The notes beneath the pieces were generated by a model. That model was given only the letters and a program-made list of their open reading frames with translations, made no database searches and was not told the DNA's origin. Shown in pieces: positions 18,398 through 27,500 of a DNA stretch of 55,129 nt. This stretch comes from a virus, in the IMG/VR virus record IMGVR_UViG_3300014911_000007, positions 1 through 55,129 of that record. The stretch is one strand, 5' to 3'. Position 1 is the stretch's first letter. Each line of letters opens with the position of its first letter. The position numbers and the translations under genes are program-made.

Positions 18398-18889
18398 ATG
18401 GCTGGCACGCCTGTTCCCATCCCCCAGCTTGGGGAAGCTAATCTTCCGCATGGGGTGTATGTGGCTCGTTGCCGCTTCGGATACGGGAATTCCGCCTCGG
18501 ACGGCCTGGATGTCTATACCGATACGCAGGGTACTTTTGCCCTGTTCAATATCAACAGTTCAGGCGTTCTCGTCCACAAGGTGGATGCAGCTATCCTGAC
18601 GGCCTTCAACGCCGGTGTGACTCTGACCGTTGGCGATGGCGCGGATGCGGACGGGTTCCTGCGAAGCACGGAGATTGCTGCTACGGTGGTGTCTTCGGGC
18701 CTCGTTCGCAGCCCCGGCACGGATGCGCCCATCTCCTGGTTCACGTCACGGCTGTATATCTCCACGGACTCGATTGATGTTGTAGTTGGCGGGGCTGACC
18801 CGACGGCGGGCATCATGGAAGTCTATGTGATGTACAGCTATGCGCCGCAGGAAGCCTACCCGGACACCGGTGGTAGCGTGAACACATAA
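18398..18889 (+). CDS. Probable head decoration or minor capsid protein
   Basis: 163 residues, SD AGGAGG before ATG 18398. Composition is Gly, Ala, Val, Thr and Asp rich with almost no Lys, indicating an all-beta fold. The position after the major capsid gene is usual for decoration or cement proteins. No family was recognised; the role is inferred from order and composition. A strong hairpin follows the stop. Confidence 0.6.
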   Translation: MAGTPVPIPQLGEANLPHGVYVARCRFGYGNSASDGLDVYTDTQGTFALFNINSSGVLVHKVDAAILTAFNAGVTLTVGDGADADGFLRSTEIAATVVSSGLVRSPGTDAPISWFTSRLYISTDSIDVVVGGADPTAGIMEVYVMYSYAPQEAYPDTGGSVNT

Positions 18890-18917
18890 GCCGCATAGCC
18901 TAACATAAAATCAGTCT

Positions 18918-18955
18918 CGGTGTGACCGGCGAAGCCCTCCTAGCCGGTCACACCG
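18918..18955 (+). other. Perfect 13-bp hairpin between capsid and next gene
   Basis: CGGTGTGACCGGC, a 12-base loop, GCCGGTCACACCG. No T run follows, so a classical intrinsic terminator is unlikely. It may stabilise the capsid message or set read-through. The loop holds CCCTCC, complementary to the SD GGGGAGG just downstream that serves the gene at 18972. Confidence 0.7.
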
Positions 18956-18971
18956 GGGAGGGAGTGAAACG

Positions 18972-20060
18972 ATGGCTTTCTACAGACCTGATTTGGTCAA
19001 AAAGATTGACAAGTTTCCTACTGAGCATCTGAAGTGGCTGGCTAAACAACGCAAGGGAAAAAGGACGGTAGCCATCGTGGGCTTTGCGCCCTCGTCCCGT
19101 CACCTTGCCCCATATGACGACCCCAATGTAGAGATTTGGGGTGTTAACGAAGCCTACGCCCACAACTTCATGGTGGACTCGAATGGAAACTTCCGGGCGG
19201 ACCGGTGGTTCCAGCTTCACAAGCCTTGGTCGTACAAGCGGGATAACAATCGAAACGACCCGGACCACTGGAAATGGCTTCAGCAAGAACACCCGTTTCC
19301 AATCTACATGCAGGAGAAGGACCCTCTTGTTCCTTCTTCGGTCAAGTATCCCCTAGAAGAAATCATAGAGAAATACTTGGCTGGTAAGGTCTGGCGGGGC
19401 GAAGAAGTCTGCCGGTACTTTACCAGTTCGTTCGCCTATATGTGCGCCCTGGCCCTGTACCTGGGCTTTGAGCGCATCGAGGTCTATGGCTTCGAGATGG
19501 CGACGATGACTGAGTATACCTACCAGAAAGGCTCCACCGAGTTCTGGCTCGGATTAGCTGCCGGACTGGGTGTGGAAGTACAACTCGTTGAAAACTGCCA
19601 GTTGCTTAAAGGTGCAATGTATGGTTATGAGGTGACACAGATGATCAACAGACAAGAACTCGAAGCGCGTCTGGCTGGGCTGAATAAAGTCGAAGCCGAG
19701 GCTGTAGGGGTGCTGAACCAAGCCGCCGGACGCCGACAGGCTTTGGAGAAACAAATCAACGATATGACGATGGAGCTTCAAAAGCTCAATCCTAAGAGTA
19801 AGCGTTACAAGCGGCTCCAAAAGGACATCGCCAAGCGAATCCAGGAACGCAATGTGGCGCTTCAGGATGAGCTAAATAAACTCGGTCGGGCGAATGCCAT
19901 CGCCGGTGCACGCCAAGAGATCCAAATGCTCATCGGCTACATCGACGCGCAGTACAACCTGCCCGATGTCGAGATAGACCAATCGGCTATGCCAATTGCG
20001 CAAATTGGTATCCAGCAAGTCAACGAAGAGTTAGAGGAAGGAGGGTTAGACGGTGGCTAG
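18972..20060 (+). CDS. GT42/DUF115-like Rossmann protein with C-terminal coiled coil
   Basis: 362 residues. Residues 33-42 (VAIVGFAPSS), 55-62 (IWGVNEAY) and 77-85 (DRWFQLHKP), together with YFTSSFAYMCALALYLGFE and VYGFEM (about 155-182), follow the pattern of GT42 sialyltransferases and DUF115 proteins, where a TS-MxAL-LG-I-xGxD block lines a nucleotide-sugar pocket. From about residue 215 the protein is a long Lys/Gln/Glu coiled coil. It is placed directly after the capsid genes, so it could act on or join the virion. A NeuB-type synthase at 34261-35133 supports a sugar link. Enzyme activity is inferred; the usual Asp in the xGxD position appears as Glu. Confidence 0.6.
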   Translation: MAFYRPDLVKKIDKFPTEHLKWLAKQRKGKRTVAIVGFAPSSRHLAPYDDPNVEIWGVNEAYAHNFMVDSNGNFRADRWFQLHKPWSYKRDNNRNDPDHWKWLQQEHPFPIYMQEKDPLVPSSVKYPLEEIIEKYLAGKVWRGEEVCRYFTSSFAYMCALALYLGFERIEVYGFEMATMTEYTYQKGSTEFWLGLAAGLGVEVQLVENCQLLKGAMYGYEVTQMINRQELEARLAGLNKVEAEAVGVLNQAAGRRQALEKQINDMTMELQKLNPKSKRYKRLQKDIAKRIQERNVALQDELNKLGRANAIAGARQEIQMLIGYIDAQYNLPDVEIDQSAMPIAQIGIQQVNEELEEGGLDGG

Positions 20061-20862
20061 AGGACGCAAGAAGCGCCGAATGGCGCACCGAACGCATGTG
20101 CTTCTGGAGAAGCGGGATGTTCAGCGAGAACGAGAGTTCCTAGATTCCGAAGTGGATCTGAACCACCTCGGCCACTATGGAGACGACGCCATCGTCCGGG
20201 CGCTCATCTATGAACTCCCGACGGCGAGCGAGGCGAGGGCGCTGGAAATCGCTCTTGCTCTTCAAAAGCGTCTCCGCGGAGAAGCGTCGCTCTTGGAGAA
20301 CCCCGATGCTGGCGAGACTATCAGCCAGCTACGAGAGCAGGCAGAGAAGGCGGACAAAGCAGCCGAGGCTTTCTCCAAGAATAGTGTGAAGTTCGTAGAG
20401 GAAGTCATCGACCGCGCCCCCAAGCTCTCGGAAGCCGAGCGCGAAAAGGCCCGCCAGCGCGGGATCAAGTACTATCAAGACACGCTGAACAAGATGAAGG
20501 CCGGGAGGCACGTCAGTCAGTTGAAGCTGTTTGACTCATTGAAGGACGAGCCGCTCGAAACCATTCACGTTACGGGCCGAACCGTCCGGCGTAATGGTCG
20601 CCTAGAAACGCTGCCCGATGAGATTATGGTTCGCGGCGTGCGGGTAACATTGAGGCCGGGGACCCGCGAGGTTCCACAGACAATCGCCCGCGAATACCAG
20701 AAGCTCCAACAGCAGCGTGCATATCTTGCTGCTAAGAAGGCGGTATGGGCTGGGCAGGATTCTCCAGAGGGTCTATACGATATCCAGACGCTCCATCGCA
20801 AATTGGCGGCCATTAATAAACAATATCGGGTTCGAGAGAACTATGATGTAAACTTGAGATAA
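20053..20862 (+). CDS. Hypothetical helical virion-module protein
   Basis: 269 residues from GTG 20053, with GGAAGGAGGG upstream, overlapping the previous stop by 8 bases. Very basic N-terminus (residues 1-20), then helical and coiled-coil stretches (about 60-150) and a small beta region (about 170-210). No family was recognised. The overlap suggests a product made together with the preceding protein. Confidence 0.7.
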   Translation: MARGRKKRRMAHRTHVLLEKRDVQREREFLDSEVDLNHLGHYGDDAIVRALIYELPTASEARALEIALALQKRLRGEASLLENPDAGETISQLREQAEKADKAAEAFSKNSVKFVEEVIDRAPKLSEAEREKARQRGIKYYQDTLNKMKAGRHVSQLKLFDSLKDEPLETIHVTGRTVRRNGRLETLPDEIMVRGVRVTLRPGTREVPQTIAREYQKLQQQRAYLAAKKAVWAGQDSPEGLYDIQTLHRKLAAINKQYRVRENYDVNLR

Positions 20863-20876
20863 TGAGGCTTTAGTCC

Positions 20877-22016
20877 ATGGCAGAACCTACTTATACACGT
20901 AAAGAACTACGGCGGGCAATCTGCGCTGAGGCGCGGATGGAGTTCTATAAGCGATATCCTGATTACGAACTCACCCCGGATTCTGACTGCTCTACTACCA
21001 CACTCAAATGTAGCAAGCTGGTTCAAGCGGCGAATAGCTGGAAGTCCAGCTACATTTGGGTTATGTCTACGGATAACGCCCGAGACGGCCTCGAACGTTA
21101 CATTACGGCCTCTGGAACGGATGGAAGCCTGACGCTCGAATGGCCCTGTGACACCGATCAAGTTCCAAGTACGGATGATACATTCGAGATTATCTCTATG
21201 TGGCCGCCATCCTTTATCCACGAGAAAATCAACGATGTAGTCCGCGACGAGTTTCGTGTCTATCCAAATGTAGTGACGGATGAGTCTATTGTTATTCAGG
21301 AAGAGAAGCTGGAATATGATCTGACGGGCCTTGTACCGTTGCCGTGGCAAATCCTACAGGTCTATGTCGAGCGCACGACTTCTGGGCTATATGGGACCAT
21401 CACGTCCTGGAGCACAGACGGCTCCCAGTTTGGCGACACGACTATGGACCTGAGCGGCATAGATACTGACTGGAAAGCGTCCTTCTACTACGGGAGCGGG
21501 GCCGGGCAGCTATTCTCAATACAGTCTGTAGATACGGCAACGAGTCTAATCACGCCCGCTGCTCCGGCTACGGACATGCCCGGCACCGACACCAAGCTCA
21601 TGCTTTGGGATCCGACGGACCAGGACTTGGCGTGGTATCCGTACCTGTATTGCCGCTTTGATCAGACGGAGTTCCCGGACAAGCTCTACCTCTATGAGGA
21701 CCCGTCCGCCTCTTACGGCCTGCGGCTCAGGCTGGTCTACCTAGCGCAGAGTACCGAGATGGAGGCGGATAGTGACGTGACTACGGTCCCGAAGTACTTC
21801 GTTGTCCACAAGGTGCTGGCGATGTTACATGACTCGCTGGCGGAAGACAACCGCGCCGACCACCGGCATCACACTACTACGGCTGAAAAGCACGACCAGT
21901 TAGCGCGGGACTTCGCCGCACGGAACCCACGACGCATTCCACAGCGGTTCTTATGGCAGGAGCCTAGGAGCTACGCAACTGGACGGGCGCTACAAATCAA
22001 CCCATTGGATTGGTAG
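20877..22016 (+). CDS. Putative neck or adaptor protein
   Basis: 379 residues, ATG 20877. It begins with a helix rich in Arg and Glu, then mainly beta sequence with Thr, Ser, Asp and Trp. The C-terminal part (about 300-360) is helical and ends with Arg-rich NPRRIPQRF. No family was clearly recognised. The position between head genes and the nozzle-like protein suggests a head-to-tail connector; this is inference from order. Confidence 0.6.
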   Translation: MAEPTYTRKELRRAICAEARMEFYKRYPDYELTPDSDCSTTTLKCSKLVQAANSWKSSYIWVMSTDNARDGLERYITASGTDGSLTLEWPCDTDQVPSTDDTFEIISMWPPSFIHEKINDVVRDEFRVYPNVVTDESIVIQEEKLEYDLTGLVPLPWQILQVYVERTTSGLYGTITSWSTDGSQFGDTTMDLSGIDTDWKASFYYGSGAGQLFSIQSVDTATSLITPAAPATDMPGTDTKLMLWDPTDQDLAWYPYLYCRFDQTEFPDKLYLYEDPSASYGLRLRLVYLAQSTEMEADSDVTTVPKYFVVHKVLAMLHDSLAEDNRADHRHHTTTAEKHDQLARDFAARNPRRIPQRFLWQEPRSYATGRALQINPLDW

Positions 22017-22024
22017 GGTAGATA

Positions 22025-23893
22025 ATGGATTTTGGGCACGTCAAAATCAATGGCTTAGCATATCCGATTGACTTACGGTCTTACCGTGTGAGGGACATCA
22101 CCGACTTCAGTCCGCGTACTGCCGAGGCCGGAAACCCAGTCTACGCCGAACTGGGACTATATCAAACCCTGTCCTTTGATAACTGGCAGGGCGGGTTTGG
22201 TACGCCTTGGCATACCGCTGAGCGGACCAACGTCTATATGCGCACCGATGGGCAGGTGGATACTCGTCATTACGGTATCGCTATGCTTATGACGAAGCCT
22301 ACCAAGTCTTCCTCAGATATCCGGGCGGATGGGTTCTTAGAGTTCGGCGGAGATTTCTACGCCTATAGCTCAGACGGCGTTGCTAAATTCAACGGCACGT
22401 CATGGTCCGTTGTATCTACCGATGATGTTGTAGACCTATGGCACAATGGCTACTATATCTTCGCTGCACGCCGAAACGATACGCTTATCTACGCGTCCTC
22501 TTCATGCGCCGCATCTAGCGACTGGACCGAAACCGGAGGCTCTACAGACCAAAAGGGCTTTAAGTGGATTCAACACCACGATGGCTACGTCTATGCTGGG
22601 CAGTTCTCCGGCCCCGACGGGTCTAGCGGCCATTACGTCTCCTACGACGACAGTATTGACCTAAGCGATATCTACACTGTCTCGTCTGACGACCCGCAGA
22701 TTATTCCAGTCGGCGTGAACGGTATGGAGACGAAGAAAGGCATCAGCTTCAGGGGCGACTTCCTTATCCCTCGACCGGATGGTATTTATCGCGTCGATAA
22801 AGACCGCAGTGCGGCCCGTCGTGTCTTGAACTATGCCGACCAAACCTCGACGGATAACTTCAGGTCCTACGCCGAGTTCAACGGCCAGCTAGTCTATCCA
22901 GTAAGGGACGTACTTCTACAATGGAATGGCTCACGAGAGGTCCCAATCAGCGTCCCATACCTAACAGATACTTGGCCTTACGTGAGCTATGGGCGATACG
23001 ACAATCTTGTTCGAGTTGGGCGGTTCCTGTTCCTAACAGCCCGCACTAACGAGACGCCGTACGAGGAGCATATCCTGTGTTGGGACAACGTTGGTTGGCA
23101 TAAGATGGCGGAGCCTGTCACCGATGGAGCTTCGACCATCATTGCTATGGGTTACGACACAACGAACAATCGGCTGTGGTACTGTGTAGAGGATGGCTCG
23201 GGTGATTGTGAAATCTATTACATTCCCCTCCAAGACAACTCCGAGTTCCCATATCCTGACTTCCCAACGACTGGTACCCACAGTCTCATCTTCCCGCGCA
23301 TTGCCGCAGGATTTCGGCAAATCACCAAGTCGTCTCCGGGCTTTCTAATCCGGGCAAGCAACTGCGACACCGACTCCTATCTGAAAATCTACTACGCGCT
23401 AGACGGCGGGGGCTGGACGGCATGGGGTGGAAATGACGGCGTGTCGAATGTGATGTCCTCAGATGGAGTCAAGGCGTTCACTAATCCATTGGGATCTACC
23501 GGCGGACACTCAACGATTGAGTACAAATATATCCAGTTCCGGATCGACTTCGTTACCAATGTTTCTACCGGCACGCCGGTCCTGGAGGGCTTCTATCCTC
23601 GATTGCTTCTACGACCCGAAACCCTACTCGGTTGGTCCATACAAATCCCCGTAGCCAAGGATAAGCAGTACGGGACCATGAAGCTAGAGCGGTCGCCAAA
23701 GGAGGCTATTGATGCTCTCAAAGCGGCCCGCGATAGCAAGGCCCCGGTTGACTTCGTAGATATCTGGGGCGACACTTACAAAGTCTACGTTACAGCAGTT
23801 GAGGAGCAGGCAGTCGAGGAGCATATCGACAGGGAAGGCCCGTACTCGGATATTGAATTCGTAGCGAGAATCAATCTCGTACAGGTAGGCTAA
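22025..23893 (+). CDS. Probable tail nozzle or hub protein, beta-propeller-like
   Basis: 622 residues. Repeated short strands with Trp, Tyr, Asp-Gly and Gly turns (for example near residues 105-135, 150-170, 180-200, 370-400) look like propeller blades, as in nozzle proteins of short-tailed phages. The last 100 residues include a Lys-rich helix and an EFVARINLV strand. No sheath, tube or long tape measure gene is near, so a short tail is the simplest reading. The call rests on character and place. Confidence 0.6.
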   Translation: MDFGHVKINGLAYPIDLRSYRVRDITDFSPRTAEAGNPVYAELGLYQTLSFDNWQGGFGTPWHTAERTNVYMRTDGQVDTRHYGIAMLMTKPTKSSSDIRADGFLEFGGDFYAYSSDGVAKFNGTSWSVVSTDDVVDLWHNGYYIFAARRNDTLIYASSSCAASSDWTETGGSTDQKGFKWIQHHDGYVYAGQFSGPDGSSGHYVSYDDSIDLSDIYTVSSDDPQIIPVGVNGMETKKGISFRGDFLIPRPDGIYRVDKDRSAARRVLNYADQTSTDNFRSYAEFNGQLVYPVRDVLLQWNGSREVPISVPYLTDTWPYVSYGRYDNLVRVGRFLFLTARTNETPYEEHILCWDNVGWHKMAEPVTDGASTIIAMGYDTTNNRLWYCVEDGSGDCEIYYIPLQDNSEFPYPDFPTTGTHSLIFPRIAAGFRQITKSSPGFLIRASNCDTDSYLKIYYALDGGGWTAWGGNDGVSNVMSSDGVKAFTNPLGSTGGHSTIEYKYIQFRIDFVTNVSTGTPVLEGFYPRLLLRPETLLGWSIQIPVAKDKQYGTMKLERSPKEAIDALKAARDSKAPVDFVDIWGDTYKVYVTAVEEQAVEEHIDREGPYSDIEFVARINLVQVG

Positions 23894-24594
23894 TGGGTGT
23901 TAGACCTGGAACCGGTAAGCGATATCAACGACTGACGCCGAGGGAGGGCATTCGGCCCGACTCTCGTGTCCGGCGCATTCGCATTCCGCAGCCAGAGAAG
24001 CGTCCGATAAGGCTTACTACCAGGGACGTAATCCGCCAGGAACTTCTTGAAGAGGACCCATGGTGGTTCGTAACCCACCGCCGCGGCGTCAGGCGACCGT
24101 GGGTTGGTCTAGACCCACTTGAAGCGCGGGCGGTCAGCGAGAAGTCAGTACGAGGCTACCTGCGAGAACGCATTGTTTACAAGTGGCTATTGGTGGCTGG
24201 GTTCCGAGAGGGGGTGGACTTCGATTTCCAGTCAAGTCAAGAGGGCGGGCGGATGGAACTAGGCGGTCTGGTCGTAGACTTCTTGTTCCCTAACCTGAAA
24301 ATTGCCCTTAGTGTCGAAGGGCCTCAGCACGAGAACCTCCTACGAGCACGGAAGGACGAGGAACAACGATCCATCCTTGCAGACATGGGCTACACCTACT
24401 ATAGCCTACCGACTTATATCGTCGATAACGCGTCAGAGTTTGACATCTGGATGCGGCGGGTGTTCTTCAAGTATTCGCCCACGCCTACCAGGGTCCAAGT
24501 CATGGCATTGTACGACGCGCCGGACTTATCGATCTGGGCCGAAATTCTCGACCGGCTTAATACTATGACTGAAATTGTGAGGTCTATAGGATAG
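23893..24594 (+). CDS. Vsr/DUF559-like PD-(D/E)XK nuclease inside the tail operon
   Basis: 233 residues, ATG overlapping the previous TAA. After a basic N-terminus, residues about 88-175 carry the DUF559/Vsr pattern: a helix with RERIVYKWLL, GGLVVDFLFP (Asp), a strand ending LSVEGPQH (Glu, Gly, His), then a helix with RKDEEQRSIL and LADMGYTYYSLP. This fold cuts DNA in mismatch-repair and restriction enzymes. Its place between nozzle and fibre genes is unusual; it may be a virion component acting on host DNA or a moron. Activity is inferred from motif order. Confidence 0.7.
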   Translation: MGVRPGTGKRYQRLTPREGIRPDSRVRRIRIPQPEKRPIRLTTRDVIRQELLEEDPWWFVTHRRGVRRPWVGLDPLEARAVSEKSVRGYLRERIVYKWLLVAGFREGVDFDFQSSQEGGRMELGGLVVDFLFPNLKIALSVEGPQHENLLRARKDEEQRSILADMGYTYYSLPTYIVDNASEFDIWMRRVFFKYSPTPTRVQVMALYDAPDLSIWAEILDRLNTMTEIVRSIG

Positions 24595-24595
24595 A

Positions 24596-27500
24596 ATGAC
24601 AACTCCAACGCCCGATGAAATCCTCCAAGCAGTAGTCGAACTCCAGCGAGAGGTGGAGGATTTGCCGCGCCGTCTAATTATGGCGGGCGATCAGATCATC
24701 GTTGTAGGTGGCCTCTCTGACATTAGCGAAAATCTCGGCCTGATGTCGGCGGGGGAATTGCGCATCGGAGAAGGCGTACCAGGTAAGGGTGATGGCTTCA
24801 CCGGGTTGCGGATCGCCTATCCCGCCTTATCCTACAACAACGAAGACTGGCATCTAGCTGGATTGAACGCCGATGCTCTTCAAGTTGGTATCCGTGCTAC
24901 GGACGGTAAGTTACTAGCAGGTGGAGGGGCAGTCATCTTAGACGAGACGGGGATTACCGCTACCGCTGGAGTCATTGGCGGCTGGACAATTGGTACCGAT
25001 ACTCTTACTGCCGGGACTACCAACATCGTTCTCGACTCGTCCAATAAGAGCATCAGCATTAATGACGGCACGTTCGGGAATAAGGGCATCCAGCTAGAGT
25101 ACAACTCCGGTACGCCGCGCCTCTACGTAGGCGATGGGGCCAATGCTTATCTACAGTTCGACGGGACTAAGCTCACTTGGAAGGCCGCCAACACCGAGCT
25201 AGATTCGTCTGGTAATCTGACCGCCTCATCTGCCACAATCAGCGGCACAATTACAGCATCCGCGGGCGCAATCGGCGGGTGGGATATCAACGCCACCGCT
25301 ATCGAGAAGCTGTCGTCCGATATCGGCATCATCCTCAACAGCGCCACGCCATCTATTCAGGTGGGCGACACCTCCAGCACACATATCGTTATTGACGGCG
25401 CTAACAAATACATCCAATCATCCAACTTCTCGGCGGGCGCGAGCGGGTTCAGAATTGAGGCCGACACAGGCAACGCAGAGTTCAACTACATTACAGCACG
25501 CGGAGCCGTCCGCACCGCCGTATTCATCAAGGACCATATCTCCGCAGTAAGCGGGAACTTCCTCGTCCTGGACAGCGATGTATTAGCGGTTGATATGACC
25601 GCCGCCGACAACTCTACCCTTACCATCGAAGGTAATACCACCTTTGCTGTAGGTGATATACTCCGTATCAAAGACGACACCGACGATGAGTGGCTAGAGG
25701 TCACGGATGTCACTAACGCCCCAACTTACACAGTCACGCGAGACAAGGCAGGATCCTACGCCGCCAACAGCAATCCGGCCTGGAAGAGGGGCGCTACTGT
25801 AGTCAACTACACTCAATCAGGCGGCGGTGGCGTTCGGCTTATCAGCGGGACCAATCCATCTCTATCTGTGTTCACTCATGCAGGGTCGCCGTGGTCCGAG
25901 ATTACTGAGCACGTGCGGCTAGAAGAAACCATCTCCAAATTCGGGGCCGACGTGTCGTCTGCTGCTACTACGGCCCTCGCTATTATTCACTCCGCTCAAA
26001 CCTACAACTCTGAATCGCTTGGCGCTGGCGACCTGCTTATTGGGGACAACTCCACCAACAAGGCCAACATCTTGTGGGACGCAAGCGAGGGGAAACTCCT
26101 GTTCCGAGGCGCAACAGCCGCCCAATTAGAATTGTCCGCCGGTGGTCGGTTAAAGGGCGGCTTAGATGCCATATATGGTCAGGCCGAAACGTGGATTGAC
26201 AAAACCGGTCTGCGGCTCTTCAAAGGATGGGGAACCGTTCGGGCACAAATTCCATATCATACGTCCGCCCAAACTGCATATAATCGTACTGGATTTCATG
26301 CGGCCAGTGGAACATCGTTCAACATCCTTACTACCTGCCCAACCTATGAGAACATAGTTATCTTCTATGCATTTGTATTGGACGGCGGCGCAGAAATCAC
26401 CAGTATTACCGGTTATAGAGACAACCCGCTTACGCGCGTTCGTCGAGACGCTATCGCTGGTGGCATATGCACAGAAATATGGTATGATGTAGTAGGCGAC
26501 TTTACAACACCTTCTCAATGGAATATTACGGTCACGCTGAATCAAGCCGCAAATGTCGTATACTACTATCAGCCTTATCATTCGGTTGACCAAACAACAC
26601 CCGTGTTGGACCACAGCGGAGGGACGGCAACTTCTGCAACATCAATCTCTTACATTCACACTACGTCCGAGAACGGACACCACGGGTTCTCGGTTGCTGG
26701 GACAGACACTCCAGGAAAAAAGATTCGATACGGTACACTAAACCGCACTGTGGATTCAAACTACCCGGATAACTCTGTCCTATCCACCGGCCTAAATTTG
26801 GATGAAGAGCTATCTAGTAACCCTACAGTTACGTTTTTGACCAGCGATTCAAGTGCCGTTGATTGGGCCAGTTCAACGATTACACCAAACCCGATACCGA
26901 ATCCTCTAAACCTAACGATTCACGCCGGTCGTAGTGCACTGCGAATATCTAACAATCATGCGATTGTATGGGGCCATGCCTGGATGGACGCCGCACGCAT
27001 TTGGGGTAATGTCGGTAACGATGGTAGTGGACATCTAGCCATAGACGTATTTATGGCAGATAACGTTTCCACTAGCGGTGGTGCTGTTAGCCCTGCCAAT
27101 TCAACGTTCACAATTACAACGCACGGCCTTGACGGGAGTCCCACCCTCAAACTGTATGGCTATGACAGCAACTATCCAACACTCCTACAATTTAAAAACT
27201 CCGTTGGACGTACCCATCTGACTATTACCGAGGGCGAGGTAATTGTCAATGAGGACGGACTGAATGGCGGCTTTCGAGTCGCTGGTTCCGCTGACATTGG
27301 CGACCATCTCTTCCAAGTTACTACAAGCAGAGTCAATATTGGCGACAGTACGGCAGGAACCATTGCCGCGTTCTCCATTGCAGGAATTGTATTCAATGAA
27401 AACGGCTTAGACCGGGATTTTCGCGTCGAGGGCGACACCGAGCCAAATCTACTATTCGTGGACGCGGGGAACGACCGGATTGGAATCAAGACGGCGACGC

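Noticed and set aside
19797-19809. AGTAAGCGTTACA as another palindrome copy
   Set aside because: One arm is imperfect and it lies in a Lys-rich coding stretch; chance is likely.
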